Assembly: GCA_014859895.1 (NCBI GenBank)
Contig: JACZKS010000130.1
Coordinates: 1 to 64,000 of the forward strand
From: Rhodospirillales bacterium
GTDB taxonomy: Bacteria > Pseudomonadota > Alphaproteobacteria > Rhodospirillales > Shumkoniaceae
Direction: 5' to 3'
DNA: 64,000 nt
Part shown: positions 10,758-19,242 of the stretch, in pieces
Layout: every line of letters begins with the position of its first letter
How positions within the stretch are numbered: the first letter of the stretch is position 1
Translations under genes and position numbers: made by a program
The notes under the pieces: model-generated
What the model was told of the DNA's origin: nothing
The model's input: the letters and a program-made list of their open reading frames with translations, nothing else
Databases searched by the model: none

Positions 10758-11448
10758 GACCAGTGCCGGGCCGAACGCGGGAAAGGACAGGCTGTTGAAT
10801 AGGGAACGGAATCGACGGGCGATCACCCTGCCAAGACTTCGCGGTCGGCCGAAGGTCGTACCGGACGAAGTCCAGCGCGCCGCCGTTATCCTCCAGGCGC
10901 GAGAGATGTTCATCGAGGAAGGTTACGCCCGCACCACGACGGACAAGGTCGCGGCACGCTGCAAGATCTCCAAGCGGACGCTCTACCGTTTGTTCTCGAG
11001 CAAAGAGGATCTTCTTGCGGCGGTCGTCGATGCACATCGCCAGAGCATGCTCGATCTGCCCGGCAACCGTGACGATCTGCCGCTCACCGATGCGCTGGAG
11101 GCGATCTTCATCATCGACATTGACGCCGAAGCGGATCGCGAACGGGTGGCCTTCCTGCGTTTTGCACTGCTGGAATCCGCGCAATTCCCCGAGATAGACA
11201 CGCTTGTCCGCCAGCGCGGCCCGGAGATGGCACTCGCCTTGCTGGCCGACTGGTTCGCGCACCAGCGCACGCTGGGAAGGATTGAGATCGATGACGTCGA
11301 CAGCGCCGCCAGGATGCTGATGGACATGATTTTCGGCGCCGTCGTGGTCAAGACGATGGGTGAACTCGAATGGCCCGGCGGGGATGAGCGAAAAACTTAC
11401 ATCCGCCGGTGCATCCGCGTTTTCGTCAACGGCATCCGCTCGCGGTAA
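10756..11448 (+). CDS. TetR/AcrR-family regulator, likely repressor of the efflux operon
   Basis: Protein of 230 residues with a TetR-type helix-turn-helix at about residues 35-85: AREMFIEEGYARTTTDKVAA, then CKISKRTLYRLFSSKEDLL. The C-terminal ligand domain is the AefR/TetR_C type by length and composition only. The first start in frame is GTG at 10756; a TTG at 10795 would give a protein closer to the usual N terminus. It is divergent from the efflux operon, with 214 bases between starts, the standard arrangement for a local repressor whose effector is a pump substrate. Confidence 0.9.
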   Translation: MTSAGPNAGKDRLLNRERNRRAITLPRLRGRPKVVPDEVQRAAVILQAREMFIEEGYARTTTDKVAARCKISKRTLYRLFSSKEDLLAAVVDAHRQSMLDLPGNRDDLPLTDALEAIFIIDIDAEADRERVAFLRFALLESAQFPEIDTLVRQRGPEMALALLADWFAHQRTLGRIEIDDVDSAARMLMDMIFGAVVVKTMGELEWPGGDERKTYIRRCIRVFVNGIRSR

Positions 11449-11644
11449 ACGCGCTCAGCGGATTCCGGGCGGCTTCGTCACCTGGCTGTCTATCGGCGTC
11501 CAACGCTGGCCTCGGATCGGCGTTCAATTTTACCCCTCGTGGGGCGAGGTTTGGATGGCTTGTGCCAACCGCGCCCAGACCTAGATGTTCAAGACACCCG
11601 CGGCAAAAGCATCGTGGTAAATGGACAGTCCCACTCGGCCGCCA
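11449..11644. other. Intergenic gap between convergent genes with short repeats
   Basis: No gene is seen between the tetR-type stop and the rpiR-type stop. The 12-base word ATCGGCGTYCAA occurs at 11492-11503 and 11516-11527, spaced 24 bases. Repeated words of this type with GGCGTCCAA resemble the multiple terminal repeats of IS21-family elements, so this may be an old IS end. A short CCTCG/CGAGG hairpin near 11535-11550 could act as a weak terminator. Confidence 0.25.
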
Positions 11645-12565
11645 TCACAGCTCGCCGGGTTTGCGCCTCTTCTTGCCGGCACGCTCCCGCTTAGCGTCCT
11701 CGCCCGGGCCCTCGGCCAGTCCGGGCAGATAGCGGGCCGCGAGCCGCATCTGGATGTCGACACCTTCCCGGCGGCGATTGGCTACCGCCGCCGCCAGGCC
11801 GTCCGCCAGCGCGAAAGCCGCGGTCGCCGAGTTGGGAAGCAGGCGCCGCTCGGCCTGCACATAAAGCGCCACGTCCGCATAGCGGGCCAATGGCGAAGTC
11901 GGACGATCGGTGATGCAGAGAATACGCGCCCCCTGGCGCCTCGCCGCTTCGACCAGTTCCAGGGTGTCGGGCGCGTAGCGGGGGAAGGAAATGAAGATCG
12001 CCAGATCCCGCTCCCCCGCATGGACCAGCCTGCGCAAGGCCGAATTGACGCCGCCGGTCGTGCCCATCATCGACACGTTGCCGCGACAGAAGGGCTCCAG
12101 CCCGTGCGTCAGGATGCCGGCGATGTAATAGCTGATCCCCGATCCGAAAATGAAGATGCGTTCCGCCGCGAGAATCAGGTCCACGGCCTTCCCGCAGCTT
12201 TCCGGCGCCAGCGTTTCCCGCGTCTTCTCGAGGTTTTCCAGGTCGTGCCGGATGCTGTCCGAGATGATATCGAAGCTGCTGGCCGACCCGTCCCGCCCGG
12301 CCTTCAGCTTTTCCACCGGCGCCAGCGTCTGCTTGATGGCCTCGATCTGGCGGGCCCTGAAGTCGGCAAAGCCGTCGAAGCCGATGGCTTTGGCGAATCG
12401 ATTCGCCGTCGCATTGGAGACGAGACAGGCCTTCGCCAGTTCGTCGATGGTCATCATTGCCGCTTCGGCGGGAGCCCCCAGGACGAAGTCTGCGATCTTT
12501 TTGTGCGATTTGCTGAGCAAAGCATAGGCATGTGCGATGCGGTTAGCCGTATCGGAATAATACAT
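11645..12565 (-). CDS. RpiR/MurR-family transcriptional regulator (HTH plus SIS domain)
   Basis: Regulator of 306 residues from the ATG at 12565. Residues 1-80 are the RpiR helix-turn-helix (KIADFVLGAPAEAAMMTIDE, then LAKACLVSNATANRFAKAIG). The rest is a sugar-isomerase (SIS) domain with IFIFGSGISYYIAGIL and FISFPRYAPDTLELVEAARR; SIS domains bind phosphosugars or related ligands. The frame stays open to an ATG at 12640, but the upstream part would cover a palindrome that looks like an operator, so I prefer the shorter start. It is divergent from the ABC/hydrolase operon and probably controls it. The C terminus is Lys/Arg-rich. Confidence 0.88.
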   Translation of the reverse strand: MYYSDTANRIAHAYALLSKSHKKIADFVLGAPAEAAMMTIDELAKACLVSNATANRFAKAIGFDGFADFRARQIEAIKQTLAPVEKLKAGRDGSASSFDIISDSIRHDLENLEKTRETLAPESCGKAVDLILAAERIFIFGSGISYYIAGILTHGLEPFCRGNVSMMGTTGGVNSALRRLVHAGERDLAIFISFPRYAPDTLELVEAARRQGARILCITDRPTSPLARYADVALYVQAERRLLPNSATAAFALADGLAAAVANRRREGVDIQMRLAARYLPGLAEGPGEDAKRERAGKKRRKPGEL

Positions 12566-12604
12566 CGCTCTGAGGGAGGTGCCGGCCATTGACGACGGTG
12601 AATT

Positions 12605-12629
12605 TCCATGGTTTTCATTTCTATGGAAC
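12605..12629. promoter_or_regulatory. Inverted repeat, candidate RpiR operator
   Basis: TTCCAT at 12605-12610 and ATGGAA at 12624-12629 form an inverted repeat with a 13-base AT-rich centre, in the spacer between the divergent rpiR-type gene and the ABC operon. It lies about 100 bases before the binding-protein start. Nothing beyond symmetry and position supports it. Confidence 0.4.
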
Positions 12630-12726
12630 TTTTGTTTCATAATCGCCCGCGTGTTTCAAGTCGGCATAAGGCCGGAGAGCCCGCCGCTTCCGATAGGCGC
12701 CCATTCCAGGAGAGGAGGCCCCACCC

Positions 12727-14343
12727 GTGAGAACCAACTTCCTGCATGTCCTAAGCTTCCTGACTTTGCCGATCCTGCTGCCGGTCGGCGCATCGGCGGC
12801 GACGTTGACCGTCGGCCTTGCTTCCGAACCGACGTCGACCGACCCGCACTACCACAGCTTCACCCCCAACAACGGCTTGGCGCGCAGCCTGTACGGCGCG
12901 TTGGTGACGACGGACGCGAACCAGAAGACCGTCCCCGACCTGGCGACGGCGTGGTCGGTCGAGGGCGACAACGTCTGGACCTTCAACCTGCGCAAAGGCG
13001 TCAAATTCTCCAATGGAGTGCCGTTCACGGCCAAGGACGTCATCTTCACCTTCTGCCGGGTGAGGAACAACCCGCAGGCCATCTCCGACTATTTCGGCAA
13101 TCCCGTCACCAACTTCGTCAAGGTCGAAACGCCCGACGACCACACCGTCAGGATCACCACCAAGGTGCCGGAGCCGTTGTTGCCCGAAAGGATGGCCGAG
13201 ATGGCCATCCTGAGCGCCGGTATCGTCAAGCATGGCGAGATCGCTTTCGACCTGGCGAATGGCTGTGGCGTGACCGGCGAATGGCCGACCCTGGCGCGGT
13301 TCAACAGCGGCGAAGACGCCATTGGCACCGGCCCCTTCAAGCTGACCAAGTACACCAAGGGGGCCGGCGTCGAACTGGCCCGCAACGAAAACTATTGGGG
13401 TGAAAAGCCGGCCTGGGAGAAGGTGACCCTGCTGCCGATTCCCAACGCCGGCCCTCGGTTGGCCGGTTTGCTGGCCGGCAACTACGATCTGGTCGAGAAT
13501 CCCGCGGCCCGAGACGTCAAACAGCTGGAGGGCGATCCCAGGTTCGGGGTGACGATCCGCCCGTCGAACCGCGTGATCTTCCTGCAGATGGACGTCTCCA
13601 AGGACCAGAGCCCATCTGTCGTTACCCAAAACGGAACCAATCCCTTCAAGGACGAGCGCGTACGCCGGGCCATCTCCATGGCCATCGACCGCGATACCAT
13701 CGTCAAGCGCATCATGGACGGCGCCGCCGCGCCCGCCAGCCAGTTCGTGCCGGAAACGATGTTCGGCGCCCAACCCAATCCGGAACCGCTGATCTATGAC
13801 CCAGAGGGGGCGAAAAAGCTGCTGGCAGAAGCCGGCTATCCGAACGGCTTCAAGGTGACGTTCGCGGCCACCAACGACCGCTACATCAACGACTCCCAGG
13901 TCGCCCAGGCCATCGCCCAATACCTGAGCCGTGTCGGCATCCAGGCGGACGTGGATGCCATGACGGCCTCCATCTTCTTCACCCGCCGCAGCAAGAGCGA
14001 ATTCGTCCTGTCCATGGGCGGCTGGGGCTCGACCACCGGGGGCGCATCTTCGTTCCTGCAGCAATTCGTCGCCACCCTCGACAAGGATCGCGGCGTCGGC
14101 CGCTCCAACTACGGCGGCTGGTCCGATCCGGCCTTCGACGCGGTGATCCTCAAGGCAATCGCCACCGTCGACGAGACGAAACGTGCCGAGCTGTTGCGGG
14201 AAGCCGGCAAGCTGGCGTTGCAGAAGCTGCCCGACATCCCGATCCATTTCGAAAGCACGATCTGGGCGTTCCGCAAGGGCATCCAGTTCGAAGGCCGCAT
14301 GGATCAGTACACGCTTCCGGCGCTGGCCAAGGCGGTAAAGTAA
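12727..14343 (+). CDS. ABC transporter periplasmic substrate-binding protein, family 5 (dipeptide type)
   Basis: Secreted receptor of 538 residues. The signal peptide is FLHVLSFLTLPILLPVGASA with cleavage after ASA. The mature part follows the SBP family 5 plan: TLTVGLASEPTSTDPHYHSF at the start, ATAWSVEGDNVWTFNLRKGV, then FSNGVPFTAKDVIFTFCRVR and IGTGPFKLTKYTKGAGVELA. The start is GTG at 12727 behind an AGGAGAGGAGG ribosome site. First gene of an uptake operon for peptides or similar amides; the substrate cannot be read from sequence. Confidence 0.92.
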   Translation: MRTNFLHVLSFLTLPILLPVGASAATLTVGLASEPTSTDPHYHSFTPNNGLARSLYGALVTTDANQKTVPDLATAWSVEGDNVWTFNLRKGVKFSNGVPFTAKDVIFTFCRVRNNPQAISDYFGNPVTNFVKVETPDDHTVRITTKVPEPLLPERMAEMAILSAGIVKHGEIAFDLANGCGVTGEWPTLARFNSGEDAIGTGPFKLTKYTKGAGVELARNENYWGEKPAWEKVTLLPIPNAGPRLAGLLAGNYDLVENPAARDVKQLEGDPRFGVTIRPSNRVIFLQMDVSKDQSPSVVTQNGTNPFKDERVRRAISMAIDRDTIVKRIMDGAAAPASQFVPETMFGAQPNPEPLIYDPEGAKKLLAEAGYPNGFKVTFAATNDRYINDSQVAQAIAQYLSRVGIQADVDAMTASIFFTRRSKSEFVLSMGGWGSTTGGASSFLQQFVATLDKDRGVGRSNYGGWSDPAFDAVILKAIATVDETKRAELLREAGKLALQKLPDIPIHFESTIWAFRKGIQFEGRMDQYTLPALAKAVK

Positions 14344-14377
14344 TCCGGCCCGATCGCCGGTCATTCATCCACAGGAG

Positions 14378-14402
14378 GCGGGCGGCCCGGAAGGCCGCCC
14401 GC
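14378..14402 (+). terminator. Intercistronic hairpin after the substrate-binding protein gene
   Basis: GCGGGCGGCC (14378-14387) pairs perfectly with GGCCGCCCGC (14393-14402) around a CGGAA loop. No T-run follows, so it is more likely a processing or mRNA-protecting stem than a full terminator. It would let the receptor mRNA be more abundant than that of the permeases. Confidence 0.6.
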
Positions 14403-14431
14403 TCCCTCAACCCCAGCCCAGGGACGCGTAC

Positions 14432-15409
14432 GTGGGGACTTTCATCCTCCAGAGGGTGCTTCAAAGCATGGCCGTCCTGTTGGCCGTTTCGCTTGTCGTC
14501 TTTCTGGCGGTCTTTGCGGTCGGCGACCCGGTCGAGCTTTTGATCAACCCGGAAGCCACCCAGCACGAGCGGGAAATGATGGTTCGGGCGCTGGGGCTCG
14601 ACCGCCCGGTCTGGATGCAATACCTGACGTTTCTCGGCAACGCCATGCAGGGCGATCTCGGCATATCGTTCGTGCATGGCGAGCCGGCCCTCCAGATCAT
14701 CATCGAGCGTATGCCGGCCACCTTCGAACTGGTGTTTTTCGCCCTTCTCATCGCCAGCCTGGTCGGCATTCCGCTCGGCCTGTACGTCGGGCTGAACAGC
14801 GACGCCTCGCTTTCCCGCGCCATCATGACCGGCTCCATTCTCGGCTATTCCATCCCCAATTTCTGGAAGGGGATGATGCTGATCCTGCTGCTCTCGGTGT
14901 GGCTGCATTGGCTTCCCACCTCGGGGCGGGGCGAGACGGTGGACATCCTCGGCATTCCGGTCAGCTTCCTGACCTGGGACGGCGTTCGCCATCTCGTCAT
15001 GCCGGTGCTCAACCTCGCCATCCCCAACACGGCGCTGATGATCCGCCTCACGGCCTCCGGCGCCGCCGAGGCGCGCACCCAGGATTACGTCAAATTCGCC
15101 CGCGCCAAGGGGGTGCGGCCGCAACGCATCGTGCGCCGGCATATCCTGCGCAACATCCTCATCCCGGTGATTACGGTGCTCGGCATCGAATTCGGCGCCC
15201 TGATCGCCTTTTCGACCATCACCGAAACGGTCTTCGCATGGCCCGGCATGGGCAAGCTTTTGATCACCAGCATCTATCGGCTCGATCGGCCGGTCGTGGT
15301 TTCCTACGTCATGCTGATCACCTTCCTGTTCGTCCTGATCAACCTGATCGTCGACCTTATCTACGCGGCGCTGGACCCGCGCGTGAAGCTGATGGACCGG
15401 GCGCCATGA
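14432..15409 (+). CDS. ABC transporter permease, DppB type
   Basis: Inner-membrane permease of 325 residues with six predicted helices. It has the DppB/OppB N terminus (FILQRVLQSMAVLLAVSLVV), the helix-1 continuation VFLAVFAVGDPVELL, and the ATPase-contacting EAA loop DYVKFARAKGVRPQRIVRRH. The start is GTG at 14432. Its stop overlaps the next permease start (ATGA), so the two halves of the channel are translationally coupled. Confidence 0.93.
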   Translation: MGTFILQRVLQSMAVLLAVSLVVFLAVFAVGDPVELLINPEATQHEREMMVRALGLDRPVWMQYLTFLGNAMQGDLGISFVHGEPALQIIIERMPATFELVFFALLIASLVGIPLGLYVGLNSDASLSRAIMTGSILGYSIPNFWKGMMLILLLSVWLHWLPTSGRGETVDILGIPVSFLTWDGVRHLVMPVLNLAIPNTALMIRLTASGAAEARTQDYVKFARAKGVRPQRIVRRHILRNILIPVITVLGIEFGALIAFSTITETVFAWPGMGKLLITSIYRLDRPVVVSYVMLITFLFVLINLIVDLIYAALDPRVKLMDRAP

Positions 15410-16323
15410 CCAAGCCGCGCCCCATCGATCCCACGCTGGTCCCGCCGCTGGTGGAAACCCCGCAGCGCCGCTTCAACCTGCGGCGGATCAAGCGCCGGCC
15501 CAACATGAAGACGGCGCTGATCGCCCTGGTCGTTATCCTCGCCGCTGGCCTGTTGCTGCCGTTCGCCGCGCCGCAGAACCCCTATGACCTGTCCACGTTC
15601 AGCGTCATGGACAATCGTCTGCCCCCGGGCGAGCGGAGCCTCGACGGCCTGACCGTATGGCTTGGCACCGATTCCCAGGGCCGCGACATGGTGTCGGCCA
15701 TTCTCTATGGTATGCGGGTCAGCCTTCTGGTCGGGCTGGCGGCAACCAGTCTGGCGCTTTCCATCGGCGTGACGGTGGGTCTGCTCGCCGCCATGTTCGG
15801 CGGCCGGATCGACGCCCTGCTGATGCGCCTGGTCGACTTCATCCTGGGCTTCCCCTCCATTCTGGTGGCACTGGTGCTGCTGGCGGTGATCGGGCGCGGG
15901 GTCGACAAGGTGATCATCGCCATCGTCGTCGTCCAATGGGCCACCTACGCCCGCATCATGCGCGCCGCGGCCATGGTGGAACGACGTAAGGAATACGTCG
16001 AGGCGGCGGAAAACCTGGGCTATCCGAGCTGGCGCATCATGTTCCGCCACCTCCTGCCGAACAGCATCGGTTCCGTGCTGGTGGTCGCCACCATTTACGT
16101 CGCCCACGCCATCACCCTGGAGGCGACGCTTTCCTTCCTGGGCGTCGGGGTCCCGGTGACGCAACCCTCGCTTGGCCTGCTGGTCGCCAGCGGCTTTGAA
16201 TTCCTGATGAGCGGCGAATATTGGATCAGCCTGTTTCCGGGATTGGCCCTGCTCGTCCTCATCTTCTCGCTCAACCTCGTGGGGGACCGGCTCCGCGAAG
16301 CGTTGGACTCGCGGCGGTCATGA
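15406..16323 (+). CDS. ABC transporter permease, DppC type
   Basis: Second channel subunit, 305 residues. The N-terminal cytosolic arm MTKPRPIDPTLVPPLVETPQ precedes the first helix (MKTALIALVVILAAGLLLPF). The DppC loop with GTDSQGRDMVSAILYGMRVS is present, and the EAA loop is EYVEAAENLGYPSWRIMFRH. Its ATG at 15406 overlaps the dppB-type stop by 4 bases, and its stop overlaps the next gene in the same way. Confidence 0.93.
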   Translation: MTKPRPIDPTLVPPLVETPQRRFNLRRIKRRPNMKTALIALVVILAAGLLLPFAAPQNPYDLSTFSVMDNRLPPGERSLDGLTVWLGTDSQGRDMVSAILYGMRVSLLVGLAATSLALSIGVTVGLLAAMFGGRIDALLMRLVDFILGFPSILVALVLLAVIGRGVDKVIIAIVVVQWATYARIMRAAAMVERRKEYVEAAENLGYPSWRIMFRHLLPNSIGSVLVVATIYVAHAITLEATLSFLGVGVPVTQPSLGLLVASGFEFLMSGEYWISLFPGLALLVLIFSLNLVGDRLREALDSRRS

Positions 16324-17303
16324 GCGGCGCCCTCCTCGACGTGCGCGGCCTGCGGACCGTCTTTCACTTTCTCGAAGGCGCCTATCCCGCCGTCGACGGC
16401 ATCAGCTTCACCATGCGGTCGGGCGAGGTGCTGGGGCTGGTCGGCGAGTCGGGATCGGGCAAATCGGTCGCCGGGCTGTCTCTGATCGGCTTGATCGATC
16501 CGCCCGGCGAGGTCGTCGAGGGCGAGGTTCTTTTCAAGGGACGGAACTTGCGGACCATCGGCGAGTCGGCGCTGCGCCAGGTGCGGGGCAAGGAGATCGC
16601 CATGATCTTCCAGGACTCGCTTGCCGCGCTCAATCCGGTGCTAACCGTCAGCGAGCAGATGGTGGAAGCAATCCGCGAGCATGCGGACGTGCCGCTGCCG
16701 GCCGCCCGCGAGCGCGTCATCGCCGCCCTCCGGCAGGTCGGCATCTCTTCCCCGGAAACCCGCATCGACCAATATCCGCACGAGTTTTCGGGCGGCATGC
16801 GCCAGCGCGTCGCCATCGCCACGGCGCTGCTCAACAAACCCGACCTGATCATCGCCGACGAACCGACGACGGCCCTGGATGTCACCATCCAGGGCCAGAT
16901 CCTGGCCGAGATGCAGACCCTGGCCCGGGAAACCGGCACGGCGTTGATCTGGATCACCCACGATCTGGGCGTGGTCTCGGAACTGGCCGACCGCGTGGCC
17001 GTGATGTATGCGGGCCGTATCGTCGAGATCGGCGGCATCGACGACGTCCTCGATCGTCCATGCCATCCGTATACCCAGGGTCTGCTGGATTCCATTCCCG
17101 CCGAGAATGCGCCCGGCAGCCGTCTGCGCCAGATCGACGGCACCGCCCCCAGCCTGGCGGCGCGCCCCGTGGGCTGCGCTTTCCGCCTGCGCTGCCAACG
17201 GGCGGGGCCGCTGTGCGCCGAACGGGAGCCCGACGTCACCGAGGGCCCCAGCGGCCAGAGCTGGCGATGTCATCACCCCATTCCCCAGGGGGATCGTCCA
17301 TGA
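16320..17303 (+). CDS. ABC transporter ATP-binding protein, DppD type
   Basis: Cytosolic ATPase of 327 residues. Walker A is GESGSGKSV, the Q-loop is [13 protein letters not shown], the signature FSGGMRQR, Walker [13 protein letters not shown], and the H-loop ITHDLG. The C terminus has the oligopeptide/dipeptide extension with [12 protein letters not shown] and a Cys-rich end ([12 protein letters not shown]). Start at 16320 ([15 protein letters not shown]) overlaps the upstream stop. Confidence 0.94.
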   Translation: MSGALLDVRGLRTVFHFLEGAYPAVDGISFTMRSGEVLGLVGESGSGKSVAGLSLIGLIDPPGEVVEGEVLFKGRNLRTIGESALRQVRGKEIAMIFQDSLAALNPVLTVSEQMVEAIREHADVPLPAARERVIAALRQVGISSPETRIDQYPHEFSGGMRQRVAIATALLNKPDLIIADEPTTALDVTIQGQILAEMQTLARETGTALIWITHDLGVVSELADRVAVMYAGRIVEIGGIDDVLDRPCHPYTQGLLDSIPAENAPGSRLRQIDGTAPSLAARPVGCAFRLRCQRAGPLCAEREPDVTEGPSGQSWRCHHPIPQGDRP

Positions 17304-18319
17304 CCACGACGCCGGCGCAAACGACGCCCATCATCGGGCTGGAGGGATTGTCGCGGGATTTCCAGCGCCCGCCGGTCCTGGCCGAGCGGCTTCTCGCCCT
17401 GCTGGGCCGCAAGGCGCTGCCGCCGGTCCTCAGGGCGGTCACCGACGTCGACCTTGCCGTACGCAGGGGCGAAGTGCTGGGGCTGGTCGGTGAGTCAGGC
17501 TGCGGGAAATCGACACTGGGACGGATGGTCTCGGGCATCCTGCCGCCGACCCAGGGCCGCGTGACGTTCGATGGACAGGCAGTCCCCACGCTTACCGGCC
17601 GCGATAAGCTGGGCTATGTCCTGGGAGTCCAGATGATCTTCCAGGACCCTTACGCCTCGCTCAATCCGCGCCAAAAGGTCGGCGACATCATCGCCGAACC
17701 CCTGAGAGTCCATGGCATGGCCACGAGCCGTCGCGAGGTCATCGAGCGGGTCGACACGGCGTTGGCCGAGGTCGGCCTCGATCCCAGCTACAAGGAACGC
17801 TATCCCCATCAGTTTTCGGGCGGCCAGCGCCAGCGCATCGGCATCGCGCGGGCCTTCATCGTCAATCCGCGTTTTCTCGTCTGCGACGAGCCGATCGCCG
17901 CGCTCGACGTCTCCATCCAGGCCCAGGTGATCAATCTATTCATGGACCTGCGCGACAAGTACGAATTGACCTATCTGTTCATCAGTCACGATTTGTCGGT
18001 GGTCCGTCACATCGCCGACCGGGTGGCGATCATGTATCTCGGACGCCTGGTGGAAATCGCCCCGGCCGCCGACCTGTTCGCCCAGCCGGCCCATCCCTAC
18101 ACGCGCGCCCTGCTGGCCGAGATCCCCTCGGTCAAGCGCCGCCGCCGGAAATTCCAGCCGGTGCGGGGCGAACTGCCCTCGCCCCTGAATCCGCCGCCGG
18201 GATGCACCTTCCACCCGCGCTGCCCGTTCGCCATCGCGCGCTGCCGCGAGGAAAGGCCGGTGTTGCGCGACATCGCTCCCCGCCGGCAGTCCGCCTGCCA
18301 TCTTAGCGACCAGATCTGA
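17300..18319 (+). CDS. ABC transporter ATP-binding protein, DppF type
   Basis: Second ATPase, 339 residues, pairing with the DppD-type subunit. Walker A is [10 protein letters not shown]-loop [14 protein letters not shown], signature FSGGQRQR, Walker [13 protein letters not shown]-loop ISHDLS. The C-terminal extension includes [13 protein letters not shown] and Cys-containing [12 protein letters not shown], the family pattern. The start at 17300 overlaps the previous stop; the frame's longer upstream extension is inside the preceding gene. Confidence 0.94.
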   Translation: MTTTPAQTTPIIGLEGLSRDFQRPPVLAERLLALLGRKALPPVLRAVTDVDLAVRRGEVLGLVGESGCGKSTLGRMVSGILPPTQGRVTFDGQAVPTLTGRDKLGYVLGVQMIFQDPYASLNPRQKVGDIIAEPLRVHGMATSRREVIERVDTALAEVGLDPSYKERYPHQFSGGQRQRIGIARAFIVNPRFLVCDEPIAALDVSIQAQVINLFMDLRDKYELTYLFISHDLSVVRHIADRVAIMYLGRLVEIAPAADLFAQPAHPYTRALLAEIPSVKRRRRKFQPVRGELPSPLNPPPGCTFHPRCPFAIARCREERPVLRDIAPRRQSACHLSDQI

Positions 18320-18327
18320 GGTGTTTC

Positions 18328-19191
18328 ATGTCCCTGAAGAGCCTTCTCGCCGATTACGGCCGCAATGCCATCCCGTTCGTCGATCCGTTGAACCCGGAGC
18401 GGCCCCTCACGCTCAACACCTATCGGCCGGCCGGACATACGCCGGACTGTGCAGTGGTGATCGTCCAGCACGGCATGAATCGCAACGGTGACGATTATCG
18501 CGACTTCTGGATTCCGGCGGCCGATCGGCACGGCCTTCTGATCGTCGCGCCGACATTCGCGCGGGCCGAATATCCCGAGACCGAGGACTACAACAACGGC
18601 CTCGTCTTCGACGCCGACGGCAGCGTTCGGCCCCACGATGCCTGGGTCTTCGCGATCCCGGGCCGCGTCATCGCCGCCTTGCGGCAGGCCGGCGTCATGA
18701 AGCAGCCCAAGGCGCGCATCTACGGCCACTCGGCCGGGGGCCAGTTCGTCCACCGGATGATTTCGACGCACGGCGGCGCCCTGTTCAAGGCGGCGATCGC
18801 CGCCAACGCGGGCTGGTACTCGCTGCCAACCCTGGAAAAGACCTTTCCGGAAGGCCTGGGCGGCCTCGGTCTTGGAGTGGACGAGCTGCAGCGCCTTTTT
18901 GCCTATCCGCTGCACATCCTGGCCGGCATCGAGGACTGCAACGCCAACGCCGACAATCTGCCCTCCCAGCCCGAGGCGCAGGCCCAGGGACCGGGGCGCC
19001 TGCATCGCGCCCGCAACTATTTCGCCCGCGGCCGCGAGACGGCCGAGAAACACGGCCTGCCCTTCAACTGGCGCCTGACCGAGGTTCCGGGCATTGCCCA
19101 CGACGGCTGCGCCATGTCCGCCGCCGCCGCCGGCCTGTGGTTCGAAGGCCAGCTGCCAGAGATGGCCGCGCCCGCCGCCGTGAACTTCTAA
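18328..19191 (+). CDS. Alpha/beta-hydrolase fold protein, putative esterase/amidase
   Basis: Protein of 287 residues with no signal peptide. The nucleophile elbow is IYGHSAGGQF (Ser near residue 134), and the oxyanion strand is VVIVQHGMNRNGDDYRDFW. A late Asp (AGIEDCNANADN) and a C-terminal His (VPGIAHDGCAM) complete a plausible catalytic triad. It resembles the PHB-depolymerase-like/dienelactone hydrolase group but I cannot name the substrate. It starts 8 bases after the ABC ATPase, so it probably acts on the imported compound. Confidence 0.82.
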   Translation: MSLKSLLADYGRNAIPFVDPLNPERPLTLNTYRPAGHTPDCAVVIVQHGMNRNGDDYRDFWIPAADRHGLLIVAPTFARAEYPETEDYNNGLVFDADGSVRPHDAWVFAIPGRVIAALRQAGVMKQPKARIYGHSAGGQFVHRMISTHGGALFKAAIAANAGWYSLPTLEKTFPEGLGGLGLGVDELQRLFAYPLHILAGIEDCNANADNLPSQPEAQAQGPGRLHRARNYFARGRETAEKHGLPFNWRLTEVPGIAHDGCAMSAAAAGLWFEGQLPEMAAPAAVNF

Positions 19192-19242
19192 CGACGGTCC
19201 CGCCCCCTTCCCTTCCGCCCAACAAAGCCCAAAGAGGATTCC

